Made by a program: the position numbers and the translations under genes. A DNA stretch of 64,000 nucleotides from Arthrobacter psychrolactophilus (GTDB taxonomy: Bacteria; Actinomycetota; Actinomycetes; Actinomycetales; Micrococcaceae): contig NZ_QJVC01000008.1 in assembly GCF_003219795.1 (NCBI RefSeq), positions 48,865 to 112,864 of the forward strand, read 5' to 3'. Of this stretch, positions 49,838 through 58,758 are shown one piece after another. The notes under the pieces were generated by a model. That model ran no database searches, was not told where the DNA came from, and saw only the letters and a list, made by a program, of their open reading frames with translations. Numbering within the stretch: the stretch's first letter is position 1; the number at the start of each line of letters is the position of its first letter.

Positions 49838-51073
49838 CTATTCCCGCGCGGGAGCCATCAGGGCCGCCTTGCTCCGATACACCGCCAGGAAGGAGGAGAT
49901 CCGGCGTACAGCTTCCTCAATATCACCGACGGAGGGCAGGATCACGAAGCGGAAATGATCGGGCGTGGGCCAGTGGAAGGCCGTGCCGTGCGAGACCAGG
50001 ATCTTTTGGTCCTGCAGGAGGTCAATCACAAATTTCTCATCGGAGTCGATGGGGTACATCTGCGGATCGAGTTTGACGAAGAGGTACATGGCACCGGCCG
50101 CCGGAACACAGGAGACACCGGGCAAGGCGTTGAGCAGGGACGAGGCCCGGTCCCGCTGTTCCCGGAGCCTGCCACCGGGCTTCGTGAGATCGTTGATGCT
50201 TTGGTAACCGCCCAGGGATGTTTGAATCGCATGCTGCGCCGGCACATTGGCACACAGGCGCAAGGACGCCAGAAGCTCGAGTGATTCCTTGAAATCGGCC
50301 ATGGCGGCCCGTGGGCCCGAGAGCGCCACCCAGCCGGCACGGTAACCCGGCATACGGTAGGCCTTGGAGAGTCCACTAAAGGTCAGGACGCAGACATCCT
50401 CCGCGAGCGAGGCCATATGAATGTGCGTATTGCCGTCGTAGAGGATCTTCTCGTAAATCTCATCCGCGAACAGGACCAGATCGTGCTTGCGCGCCAGATC
50501 CACGAACTGTTCGAGGATCTCGCGCGGGTAGACGGCACCCGTGGGGTTGTTGGGGTTGATGATGACGATGGCCCGGGTTTGCGGGGTGATCTTGGCCTCG
50601 ACGTCGGCCATATTCGGCCACCACTGCTGGTCCTCGTCGCAAAGATAGTGCACGGGGACGCCGCCGGTCAGCGTGACGGAGGCGGTCCACAGCGGGTAGT
50701 CCGGGGCGGGGATCAAGACCTCGTCGCCGTTTTCCAAAAACGCCTGCAACGTCATGGAGATGAGCTCACTGACGCCGTTGCCAACGAAGATATCATCGAC
50801 GCCGATCTTCATCAGGCCCTTGGTTTGGTAGTACTGCGAGATCGCTGTGCGCGCGGAGAAGATGCCCTTGGAATCGCTATAGCCTTGTGCCCCACGCAGG
50901 TGGTGGATCATGTCGACCACGATGGACTCCGGCGCTTCCAAACCAAAGGGTGCCGTATCGCCGAGATTCATCCGTAAAATTCGGTGTCCCTCGGCCTCCA
51001 TCTTTTGCGCTGCGTGGAGGATTGGTCCGCGAAGTTCGTACCGTACATTGGCTAATTTACTGGAATGTTGCAT
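49838..51073 (-). CDS. Aminotransferase, alanine transaminase AlaA-like
   Basis: A class I PLP aminotransferase of 411 residues. NPNNPTG is at 173-179, the PLP-ring Asp204 lies in LFADEIYEK, and Lys237 in SGLSKAYR forms the Schiff base; MPGYRAGW follows. The opening YELRGPILHAAQKMEAEGHRILRMNLGDTAPFGLEAP is typical of AlaA/valine-pyruvate-type enzymes. ATG 51073 is chosen because GGAGGG lies 10 nt upstream. It follows the acyl-CoA ligase gene on the same strand, 95 nt away. Confidence 0.88.
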   Translation of the reverse strand: MQHSSKLANVRYELRGPILHAAQKMEAEGHRILRMNLGDTAPFGLEAPESIVVDMIHHLRGAQGYSDSKGIFSARTAISQYYQTKGLMKIGVDDIFVGNGVSELISMTLQAFLENGDEVLIPAPDYPLWTASVTLTGGVPVHYLCDEDQQWWPNMADVEAKITPQTRAIVIINPNNPTGAVYPREILEQFVDLARKHDLVLFADEIYEKILYDGNTHIHMASLAEDVCVLTFSGLSKAYRMPGYRAGWVALSGPRAAMADFKESLELLASLRLCANVPAQHAIQTSLGGYQSINDLTKPGGRLREQRDRASSLLNALPGVSCVPAAGAMYLFVKLDPQMYPIDSDEKFVIDLLQDQKILVSHGTAFHWPTPDHFRFVILPSVGDIEEAVRRISSFLAVYRSKAALMAPARE

Positions 51074-51168
51074 GGGGCGCATACCCTCCATCTTCACATA
51101 CCAGCGCCCTGAGGTGCCCGCTTCGTCCACATTTTGATCCAAGGTTTCGGGCACCCCGTGCGGGATGG

Positions 51169-52923
51169 TTAAAGCCGGGGCAGCGATTGTTCCTTGACCT
51201 GCTTGCGCAAAATCTTGCCGAGCATCGAGCGCGGCATGTCATCGATGCCCACAATGCGCACAGGCACCTTGTAACGGGCCATGCGTTCCTTGCAGAAGGC
51301 CCGCAGCTCGGCTTCATCGAGCTCGCTTCCGCTTTCCATCTGGACGGCGGCCACGACCATCTCCCCGCCACGTTCTAGCGGCTTACCAAAAACGGCCGCG
51401 TCGGCCACAGTGGGGTGCTGGCGCAGCACATTTTCCACCTCGGAGGGCGAGACATTAAAACCTCCCGTGATGACGAGTTCCTTGGCGCGGTCAACAATCT
51501 TGGTGAAGCCCTCGGCGCTCACGGTGACAATGTCGCCCGTCCGCAGCCAGCCATCCTCGGTCAGCGACTTGGCGGTCTCCGCCGCGTTGTTCCAATAGCC
51601 CTGGAACACCTGCGGGCCCTTGAGGAGCAACTCACCCGGGTCCCCCTGGGTCACCTCCTTGCTGGGATCGTCGACGTCGACCACCTTCATGTCTGTAGAG
51701 GGGAACGGCACACCAATCGTGCCGGCCTGACGCGTGGGGTGGAAGGGATTGCCCAAGGCCACCGGTGAGGATTCCGTCATGCCGTAGCCCTCAACCAAAA
51801 GGCCACCCGAGACGGATTCCCACAGCTCCACGACATGGTCCGGTAGGTTCATGGCGCCAGAGATGCAGAACTTGCACGACCGCAGCGAGATGCCGCGGTC
51901 CTTCGCGGCCATGGCGGTGCGCTCGTAGATGGGCGGCACGGCGCAGTAGACGGTGGCGGGCGACTTTTTCATGGCGCCTAAGACCAGGTCCGTGTCGAAC
52001 TTGGGGAATAAGACCAGTAGCCCCTGCTTGCGGATACCAAAGGTTAGGTAGAGGGTCATACCGAAGGCGTGGAACATGGGCAGCACGGCGTACAAGATTT
52101 CCTTACCGGTCTGCGCCCCGTGCATCCAGGCCTCACCCTGCAAGGCATTGGCGTACAAGTTCAGGTGCGTGAGCATGGCGCCCTTGGGACGTCCCGTGGT
52201 GCCGGAGGTGTACCCAATGACGGCCAGGTCGTTGACACTGGGGCGCGGATGGGCCGCGTCGAGGCTGCCACTGGAGAGCAGACTCTTCCAGCTCATCGCC
52301 CGAGGTGCCGGCGCGCTCAGGGCGGCACGGCTCTCGCGCAACTTCTTGAGCGGCAGGTTCAGGGCCGCACGTTTGAGTGTGGGGAACGCGGCGAGCATAT
52401 TGACGGCAATGACGTGCTCAACACCCACATCGGAGGGGAATTCCTCGATGGTCTCCACCACCTTGTCCCACGCGATGACGACGCGCGCCTGGTGATCTTC
52501 AAATTGGTGACGCAATTCCCGCGAGGTGTACAGCGGGTTGTGTTCCACCACCACGGCACCCAGGCGCAGCACAGCATAAAAGGCCACCACGTGTTGCGGG
52601 CAGTTAGGCAGAATCAAGGCCACCCGATCCCCCGCGCGTACGCCGAGGCGACGCAGCCCCTCGGCCGCGCGGCTCACCTGCTCCCCCAACTCCCGGTAGC
52701 TCGTGCGGCGGCCAAAGAATTCCGTGGCCGGAGCATCGCCAGCCTCGGCCACGGAGCGCTCGAACATTGACACGAGCGATTCGGTGGGCAGTTCAATCTC
52801 GGCGGGCACGCCCGGCTGATAGTTCTTCACCCAGGGCCGGATCAAGGCGGAGGGTGAATCGGCGGCGGGAGTGTTCGGGGACTGCATGGCGTCGGTGCGC
52901 TCAGAGTTCGGCATGGTTTCCAT
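51169..52923 (-). CDS. fadD: Long-chain fatty acid--CoA ligase
   Basis: An AMP-forming acyl-CoA synthetase of about 584 residues. The P-loop-like motif YTSGTTGRPKGAML lies near residue 195, GYGMTESSPV near 343, DGWLRTGDIV and KELVITGGFNVSPSEVE follow, and the C-terminal catalytic lysine is in MLGKILRKQVKE. The chain-length preference cannot be read. Starts at 52923, 52914 and 52887 are possible; 52923 is used here without strong ribosome-site support. It is divergent from the SulP gene. Confidence 0.86.
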   Translation of the reverse strand: METMPNSERTDAMQSPNTPAADSPSALIRPWVKNYQPGVPAEIELPTESLVSMFERSVAEAGDAPATEFFGRRTSYRELGEQVSRAAEGLRRLGVRAGDRVALILPNCPQHVVAFYAVLRLGAVVVEHNPLYTSRELRHQFEDHQARVVIAWDKVVETIEEFPSDVGVEHVIAVNMLAAFPTLKRAALNLPLKKLRESRAALSAPAPRAMSWKSLLSSGSLDAAHPRPSVNDLAVIGYTSGTTGRPKGAMLTHLNLYANALQGEAWMHGAQTGKEILYAVLPMFHAFGMTLYLTFGIRKQGLLVLFPKFDTDLVLGAMKKSPATVYCAVPPIYERTAMAAKDRGISLRSCKFCISGAMNLPDHVVELWESVSGGLLVEGYGMTESSPVALGNPFHPTRQAGTIGVPFPSTDMKVVDVDDPSKEVTQGDPGELLLKGPQVFQGYWNNAAETAKSLTEDGWLRTGDIVTVSAEGFTKIVDRAKELVITGGFNVSPSEVENVLRQHPTVADAAVFGKPLERGGEMVVAAVQMESGSELDEAELRAFCKERMARYKVPVRIVGIDDMPRSMLGKILRKQVKEQSLPRL

Positions 52924-53065
52924 TTTGCCGCTAGGACGACGGCGGTGTCGAATGAATCGCGGGAGACCCCGCCCACGCGAGCCCCCGTGCATTAGGGTTA
53001 TAGGCGCCCCTCGGAACGTGAGAAATGTCGCCGTCGGACATCTCCGCAGGACAAAGGAAACAGTT

Positions 53066-54583
53066 ATGGCCACACCCACCACCCCCACACTCGCGCCCCT
53101 GACCCCGCGCGAGTTGCAATCCGTCTGGGGCACGTTGCGGTCCCCGCGTCGGCTCAAGACCGAGGTGCTCGGCGGGCTCGTGGTGGCCCTGGCCTTGATT
53201 CCAGAGGCGTTGGCGTTCTCCATCATTGCCGGTGTTGACCCGCGCGTGGGCCTCTTCGCGGCCTTCACGATGGCCGTCACGATTTCCTTTGTGGGCGGTC
53301 GACCCGCCATGATCTCGGCCGCGACCGGCGCCGTGGCCCTGGTCATTGCCCCGCTCATGAGGAGCCACGGGCTCGACTACCTCATCGCGGCCGTCATCCT
53401 GGCCGGTGTTTTTCAGATCCTGCTGGGGCTAGGCGGCGTGGCAAAACTCATGCGCTTCATCCCGCGCTCGGTCATGGTGGGCTTCGTCAATGCGCTCTCG
53501 ATCTTGATCGTCATCGCCCAGGTGCCGGAGCTAATCGGCGTGCCCTGGATGGTGTACCCCTTGGCCGTCGCGGCGTTGCTCATCATGTTCTTCCTGCCCA
53601 AACTCACCAAGGCCGTGCCGGCCCCGCTGGTGGCGATTGTTGCTTTGACGCTCTTCACCGTGCTGGCCGCCGTCGTTGTCCCCACGGTGGGAGACCAGGG
53701 CGAACTGCCCCACAGCCTGCCCTCCCTCTTCTCCCCGTCGGTGCCGCTGACGTGGGAGACATTTAAGATCATCGCCCCGTTCTCCCTCGCCATGGCCTTC
53801 GTTGGCCTTCTCGAATCGCTCATGACGGCAAAATTGGTGGACGACATCACCGATACCCGTTCCTCCAAGACCCGCGAGGCGATGGGCCAGGGCATTGCCA
53901 ACATCGTCACGGGCTTCTTTGGCGGCATGGGTGGCTGCGCCATGATTGGCCAGACCATGATCAATGTGAGGTCCTCGGGAGCCCGCACCCGCATCTCCAC
54001 CTTCCTAGCGGGGGTTTTCCTCGTGATCTTCGTCGTGGTACTGGGCGACATCGTTGCCCTGATCCCCATGGCGGCCCTCGTGGCCGTCATGATCTTCGTG
54101 TCACTGACCACCTTTGAATGGCACAGCATCCGACCCTCCACGTTGAAGATGCTGCCCAAGAGTGAAACCTTCGTCATGGTTGCCACGGTCATCGTGGTGG
54201 TGGCAACCCACAACCTGGCGATCGGTGTGGCTGCCGGCGTCTTGGTGGCCATGGCGCTCTTCGCGCGCCGTGTGGCGCACTTTGTCACGGTGGAGCGCTC
54301 CGTCAGCGAGATCGACGGACAGGAGACGGCCAGCTATCTCGTGGACGGCGAATTGTTCTTCGCCTCGTCCAACGATCTCTACACCCAGTTTGACTACACG
54401 CTCGATCCGGCCCACATTGTCATCGATATGCACCGCTCGCATCTGTGGGACGCCTCCACGATTGCCACCCTCGACGCCGTGCAGGAAAAGTACCGCCGAC
54501 TCGGGAAAAACGTGAGCATCACGGGGCTCAATGAGGCTAGCGCAGAAATGCACACCCGCCTGGCGGGTAAGCTCGGCGGCTAG
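53066..54583 (+). CDS. SulP-family anion permease with STAS domain
   Basis: A 505-residue SulP (SLC26-type) transporter. GGLVVALALIPEALAFSIIAGVDPRVGLFAAF near residue 36-67 is the family signature, ten or more helices follow, and the C-terminal STAS domain (about 410-505) has VDGELFFASSNDLYTQFDY and IDMHRSHLWDASTIATLD. Sulfate, bicarbonate or another anion may be the substrate. AAAGGAAA lies 7 nt ahead of ATG 53066. It is divergent from fadD, with its ATG 143 nt from the fadD start. Confidence 0.88.
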   Translation: MATPTTPTLAPLTPRELQSVWGTLRSPRRLKTEVLGGLVVALALIPEALAFSIIAGVDPRVGLFAAFTMAVTISFVGGRPAMISAATGAVALVIAPLMRSHGLDYLIAAVILAGVFQILLGLGGVAKLMRFIPRSVMVGFVNALSILIVIAQVPELIGVPWMVYPLAVAALLIMFFLPKLTKAVPAPLVAIVALTLFTVLAAVVVPTVGDQGELPHSLPSLFSPSVPLTWETFKIIAPFSLAMAFVGLLESLMTAKLVDDITDTRSSKTREAMGQGIANIVTGFFGGMGGCAMIGQTMINVRSSGARTRISTFLAGVFLVIFVVVLGDIVALIPMAALVAVMIFVSLTTFEWHSIRPSTLKMLPKSETFVMVATVIVVVATHNLAIGVAAGVLVAMALFARRVAHFVTVERSVSEIDGQETASYLVDGELFFASSNDLYTQFDYTLDPAHIVIDMHRSHLWDASTIATLDAVQEKYRRLGKNVSITGLNEASAEMHTRLAGKLGG

Positions 54584-54640
54584 TCTCACTCCCCTTTTTT
54601 CCCTGTTGTGTTTCTCACAAATACAACTTTCCGCACTCCC

Positions 54641-54684
54641 TTAGCACAACCTCGGAAGACCCCAAGACCGAGGAAGATTGCTAA
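54641..54684 (+). promoter_or_regulatory. Hairpin between SulP and UDG-like genes
   Basis: CCTCGG (54650-54655) pairs with CCGAGG (54668-54673), and the outer TTAGCA (54641-54646) with TGCTAA (54679-54684). It may be a SulP terminator or a leader structure; the ~180-nt spacer shows nothing else. Confidence 0.4.
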
Positions 54685-54764
54685 GCTAGAGAGCTGGGCA
54701 ATTCCCTTCGTCGGGAAGAACGCCAATCCCTATTCTTATTCCCTCTAAGGAGCATCAGCCCTCA

Positions 54765-55400
54765 ATGACATCCGTGGCCACTGAATCACTGCGTGACCAG
54801 CTTTGGAATCGCCGTTACGACGAGAACATTGCTCCCATCACCGAGTTGTGCGACTCCCTGGCGGAAGCCCGGCCCGAGCAGCAGGTGGCCTACGTGGACC
54901 CCGTTCACGATGTAGATGAGTGCAGGATCATCAGCTTGTTCTCCAACGTTGGCGAGATGGATCCCTCGGGCTTCATCACCGCCGGTGACGATCAGGCTGC
55001 CACCCGCCTGCTGGGCATTCACTGGCAGATTGGCCTGCGCCCCAGCTACGTCATGCCCTGGAACGTCCACCCGTGGTTCACCCCGGGTCAGCCCAACGGC
55101 CGCCTGACCGCCCCGCAGATCGAGCAGGGTTTGCGTCCCCTCGTGAAGTTCGTGAACGCGGTCCCCCGCGCCTCCGCCCTGGTGGCTCACGGCACCGAGG
55201 CTCACCGCCTGGCCGATCAGCTCCTCAAGGCTCAGGGCCCCATGCTCTACAAGCGCGGCTTTGGCATTTACAAGGTCCGTTCACTCTCGGGCCGCAGCTT
55301 CGCCGGCTCCCCCGAGCGCCAGGAGCAGTGGCTGCTGGAATCGGCTAAGGCCTACGCCGAGTCGATGACCCGCAACGGTATCCCGGTCAAGGGCCGGTAA
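54765..55400 (+). CDS. Uracil-DNA glycosylase-like protein
   Basis: 211 residues of UDG-like character: SLFSNVGEMDPSGFITAGDDQAATRLL (about 47-75), YVMPWNVHPWF (about 92-103) and ASALVAHGTEAHRLADQLL (about 138-155) resemble the motif order of the superfamily. The exact catalytic residues cannot be matched to a defined UDG family, so excision activity is inferred. AAGGAG lies 12 nt before ATG. A strong hairpin follows the stop. Confidence 0.55.
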   Translation: MTSVATESLRDQLWNRRYDENIAPITELCDSLAEARPEQQVAYVDPVHDVDECRIISLFSNVGEMDPSGFITAGDDQAATRLLGIHWQIGLRPSYVMPWNVHPWFTPGQPNGRLTAPQIEQGLRPLVKFVNAVPRASALVAHGTEAHRLADQLLKAQGPMLYKRGFGIYKVRSLSGRSFAGSPERQEQWLLESAKAYAESMTRNGIPVKGR

Positions 55401-55419
55401 CCACCCTTTCTGTTCATTC

Positions 55420-55453
55420 GTTGTGGCGCATCAGGAAACTGATGCGCCACAAC
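55420..55453 (+). terminator. Rho-independent terminator after the UDG-like gene
   Basis: A perfect 15-bp stem (55420-55434 with 55439-55453) closed by a GAAA tetraloop, followed by TGTTTAACTCTTCTTCTTTG. It lies 19 nt past the stop. Confidence 0.85.
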
Positions 55454-55525
55454 TGTTTAACTCTTCTTCTTTGAAGAACGACGCCGACCCTCCCCTCCGC
55501 GCCCCTCGTCGCTTACGCTGGGCTT

Positions 55526-56632
55526 ATGAGTAGAGACGGGCGGTGGCGCACGACGGTGGCACTTGTAGGCCTTGGCGTGATGCTCTCCGCCTGTCAGGCC
55601 AGCACGCCGGATCCGATATCCAGCCCACTCCCCACCCAGGATCTGGCCACGAACCTCGAGGCACCGTGGTCGCTCATCCCGCTGGCCGATGACTCCCTAT
55701 TGTTGAGCGAAAGGGACTCGGGGCAGATCGTGGAGGTCTCGCCGTCGGGCATTGACCATCAGGTGGGCGAGGTGCCCGGCGCAGTGCATCAGGGCGAGGG
55801 CGGATTGCTGGGACTAGCCACGCGACGGGGCGGCTGCAGCGAACATCCCACACCAGATCCCGCGACGGGCTGCCTGAGCGTCTACGCCTACCTGAGCACG
55901 GCCGAGGACAACCGTGTGGTGCGGATGCCGTTGCTGGGCGAATCTGGCGCTCGGACCCTCGGCCGGGCCAGCGCCATCATCACGGGCATCCCGCGGGGCA
56001 GCAACCACAATGGCGGTCGGATCGCCTTTGGTCCCGACAGTATGCTCTACATTGGGACAGGCGATGCGGGTGATCGCGGCAATGCCCAGGACACCGCCTC
56101 CTTGGGCGGCAAGATCCTGCGTATGACACCCGAGGGCGAAGTACCCCCGAGCAATCCCTTCCCCAACAGCTACGTCTGGAGTCTGGGCCATCGCAATGTT
56201 CAGGGACTCGCCTGGGATGCCAGCGGCCGCCTGTGGGCCTCCGAATTTGGGCAAAATACCTGGGATGAGCTAAACCAGATCCAGCCCGGCCACAACTACG
56301 GCTGGCCGCTCATGGAAGGCAAGGATGCCGACACGGACGCGGCTGCCGGATTCACGAACCCCGTGCTGACGTGGCCCACCTCCGAGGCTAGCCCCAGCGG
56401 CATCGCCATTGCCGGCACCACCCTCTACATGGCGTCGCTGCGCGGCGAACGGCTGTGGCACGTCGAACTCTCCGACACACCATCGGCCGAGGCGAGCCTT
56501 GTGGGTCAACTGGGCCGATTGCGCGATGTGGCCTTAACGCCCAACGGCCGCCTGCTTGTTCTCACGAACAACACAGACGGCCGTGGCAGCCCGAAACCGG
56601 GCGATGATCGAGTCGTGGAGATTACACGCTGA
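55526..56632 (+). CDS. Lipoprotein of the PQQ-type sugar dehydrogenase (sorbosone/glucose) fold
   Basis: A secreted β-propeller dehydrogenase. The signal peptide ends in the lipobox LSAC with Cys23, so the 368-residue protein is probably anchored to the outer membrane face. The propeller is typical of the GSDH/YliI family: GGLLGLATRRG, SNHNGGRIAFGPD (about 154), LYIGTGDAGD, SLGHRNVQGLAWDASGRLWASEFG and GHNYGWPLMEG. PQQ or metal binding and substrate are inferred. A TACGCT -10 ends 6 nt before ATG, so the gene is probably leaderless. Its 3' end overlaps the convergent TIM-barrel gene by 11 nt. Confidence 0.82.
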   Translation: MSRDGRWRTTVALVGLGVMLSACQASTPDPISSPLPTQDLATNLEAPWSLIPLADDSLLLSERDSGQIVEVSPSGIDHQVGEVPGAVHQGEGGLLGLATRRGGCSEHPTPDPATGCLSVYAYLSTAEDNRVVRMPLLGESGARTLGRASAIITGIPRGSNHNGGRIAFGPDSMLYIGTGDAGDRGNAQDTASLGGKILRMTPEGEVPPSNPFPNSYVWSLGHRNVQGLAWDASGRLWASEFGQNTWDELNQIQPGHNYGWPLMEGKDADTDAAAGFTNPVLTWPTSEASPSGIAIAGTTLYMASLRGERLWHVELSDTPSAEASLVGQLGRLRDVALTPNGRLLVLTNNTDGRGSPKPGDDRVVEITR

Positions 56633-57530
56633 CCGTGGCCAGGTGCGGGGCCACCAGCTCGGCGTAACGGGCCTTGACGGTGTCGATGACCTGCGCAAAC
56701 GGCTGGTTCCAGATGTCCTCGTTGAAGATTTCCACCTCAACAACGCCGTCATATCCGGCCTCGGCAACCCACTGGCCGATCGAGGCAAAGTCGATCACGC
56801 CGTCGCCCATAAAGCCGCGCGACAGCAGCGCGTCGGCGGCGATGGGAAGGTTGAAATCGCAGACCTGGTAGCCCGCGATCCGCCCCTCGGCGCCGGCCCG
56901 GGCAATCTGCTCCCGCAGCGCCGGATCCCACCACACATGGAAGGTGTCAACGACCACCCCCACCGCCTCAATGGGGTGCGGTGCCGCCAGATCAAGGGCC
57001 TGGCCCAGGGTCGAGAGCACGGCACGATCCGCAGCGTACATGGGATGCAGCGCCTCGAGAACGAGTCGGACGCCATGTTCTAAGGCGAACGGCACGAGCT
57101 CGGCCAGGCGGTCGGCCACCCGCTGCCGGGCTAGGACCAGATCCTTGCCACCCACGACGGCGCTTGCCGCACCTCCCCCGTCAACGGCGCCGGGCGAGAC
57201 ACTGAAATCGGGCAGGCCACCAACCACCATGACGATCTCGGTGGTCCCCAAGGCCTTCGCTTCCAGGATCGCCGCCTTGTTATCCTCCAGCGCGGCGGCC
57301 TGACCGGCCGGATCGGCTGCCGTCAGGAAGCCGCCTCGGCACAGACTCGAGACCTGCAAGCCGGAGGCCCGCACCATCTCGACGGCCGTGTCCAGGCCAA
57401 CCTCGGCCACCTTGTCACGCCACAGGCCAATGTGGGAAAGGCCAGCGGCGACACTGAGCTCGAGCGCCTCGGCGAGGGTGGCTTTCTTAATCGTGGCCGT
57501 GTTGATCGACAGCTTGTCAAAGGCGCTCAT
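56622..57530 (-). CDS. Sugar phosphate isomerase/epimerase family TIM barrel
   Basis: A xylose-isomerase-like TIM barrel of 302 residues. Probable metal ligands are Glu159 (LVLEALHP), Asp195 and His198 (VVDTFHVWWDP) and Glu267 (VEVEIFNEDIW), in the order seen in hydroxypyruvate isomerase and inosose dehydratase-type proteins. It is the last gene of the LacI-controlled operon and overlaps the DUF993 gene by ATGA (57527-57530). The likely role is to isomerise or dehydrate a keto-sugar made by the Gfo/Idh enzyme. Confidence 0.85.
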   Translation of the reverse strand: MSAFDKLSINTATIKKATLAEALELSVAAGLSHIGLWRDKVAEVGLDTAVEMVRASGLQVSSLCRGGFLTAADPAGQAAALEDNKAAILEAKALGTTEIVMVVGGLPDFSVSPGAVDGGGAASAVVGGKDLVLARQRVADRLAELVPFALEHGVRLVLEALHPMYAADRAVLSTLGQALDLAAPHPIEAVGVVVDTFHVWWDPALREQIARAGAEGRIAGYQVCDFNLPIAADALLSRGFMGDGVIDFASIGQWVAEAGYDGVVEVEIFNEDIWNQPFAQVIDTVKARYAELVAPHLATVSV

Positions 57531-58756
57531 GCGCTGACCTCTTCCAGACTCGAGATGCGGGAGGGAATGCCGGCAGCGTTCAAGAAACCAGCCATGCGCG
57601 AGGCCGCCAGCTCAGGCTGCAGCAACAGCCCGGCTGTGTTGGCCAGACGGAAGAGCTTGACGAGGTGGTTGATGTCGCGCCCCGAGTGCAGGCCACCAAT
57701 CATCTGGAAACCGGGCTGGAAACCATTGAGCCAGGCCAGGAACGCCACACCGGTCTTGTAGTAGTACGTGGGCGCTTCGAAGATGTGCAATCCCAGATCC
57801 CGGGTGGAATCCAGGATGGCGCGTGCCTCGGCGGGGCGGCCCGCGTCGTACTCCTGCAATGCAGCCGACGCGGCGGGGGCGATGGCGGCAAAGATGCCAA
57901 GCAAGGCGTCGGAGTAGTTTTCGCCGTCTCCGTCGATGAGCTCGGGATAGTTAAAGTCATCGCCCGTGTACAAACGCACGCCGGCTGGGAGGCTGGCTCG
58001 CAGCGCTACTTCGTGTCCGGCGTCGAGCAGGGACACCTTCACGCCGTCGACCTTTGCGGCGTGCGTGGCGATGAGCTGCTGGAACGTTGCCGTCGCGGCT
58101 GCCACGTCATCGCTTCCCCAGTAGCCTGCCAGTGCTGGATCGAACATGGTACCGAGCCAATGCAGCACCACGGGCTCCTTGACCTCGCTCAGCAGCGTTC
58201 CGTAGAGCGCCAGGTAGTCCTCGGGACCCGCGGCGACCTTGGCGAGGGCGCGCGATGCCATGATGATGACCTTGGCCCCGGAGGCTTCAACCGCGGCAAT
58301 CTGCTCCCGGTAGGCAGCCAACACAGCGGCCAGACCAGCCTCACCGGCCTCAACCGTGGCAGGATCCAGCTGGTCAGTTCCGGCACCACAGGCGAGAAGA
58401 TCCCGGACAGTACGTTCCGGCGTCGCAATATTGGCAGCTTCGGCGGCGCTGCGGCTGATGAGTTCCTGGGTCGCGGCCCAGTCCAGGCCCATGCCGCGCT
58501 GGGCGGTGTCCATGGCGTCGGCGATGCCCACGCCCCAGCTCCACAATTCGCGACGGAACGCCAAGGTGGAATCCCAGTCGATGTCGGCCGGGGCACCCGG
58601 GGTGTTGTTACCCAAAACCTTGGGCGTGACGTGCGCTGCCGCGTACACCTTGCGTGAGCGGAGCAGTTCCGTGGGCTTGCGCCAGGGCCCCGTCGGGTTC
58701 AGTGCCAGGGTCTCAAGGCTGCCGTCCGGCAGGGGCAGAGTGATTGAGGTGGTCAT
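57527..58756 (-). CDS. DUF993 protein, DHDPS-like aldolase fold
   Basis: A 409-residue protein of the DUF993 family, related to the dihydrodipicolinate synthase/N-acetylneuraminate lyase barrel. DGVKVSLLDAGHEVALRASLPAGVRLYTGDDFNYPEL aligns by eye to the Schiff-base segment GIKxSxxDxxxLRxxxPxxxVxxGDD, putting the lysine at Lys240 and GDD at 265-267. The strand that normally carries the catalytic Tyr reads VVLHWLGTM (His199-Trp200), so the Tyr is replaced. An unusual aldolase or lyase on a keto-sugar is inferred. It starts 2 nt after the Gfo/Idh gene and is coupled to the TIM-barrel gene. Confidence 0.75.
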   Translation of the reverse strand: MTTSITLPLPDGSLETLALNPTGPWRKPTELLRSRKVYAAAHVTPKVLGNNTPGAPADIDWDSTLAFRRELWSWGVGIADAMDTAQRGMGLDWAATQELISRSAAEAANIATPERTVRDLLACGAGTDQLDPATVEAGEAGLAAVLAAYREQIAAVEASGAKVIIMASRALAKVAAGPEDYLALYGTLLSEVKEPVVLHWLGTMFDPALAGYWGSDDVAAATATFQQLIATHAAKVDGVKVSLLDAGHEVALRASLPAGVRLYTGDDFNYPELIDGDGENYSDALLGIFAAIAPAASAALQEYDAGRPAEARAILDSTRDLGLHIFEAPTYYYKTGVAFLAWLNGFQPGFQMIGGLHSGRDINHLVKLFRLANTAGLLLQPELAASRMAGFLNAAGIPSRISSLEEVSA

Positions 58757-58758
58757 GG

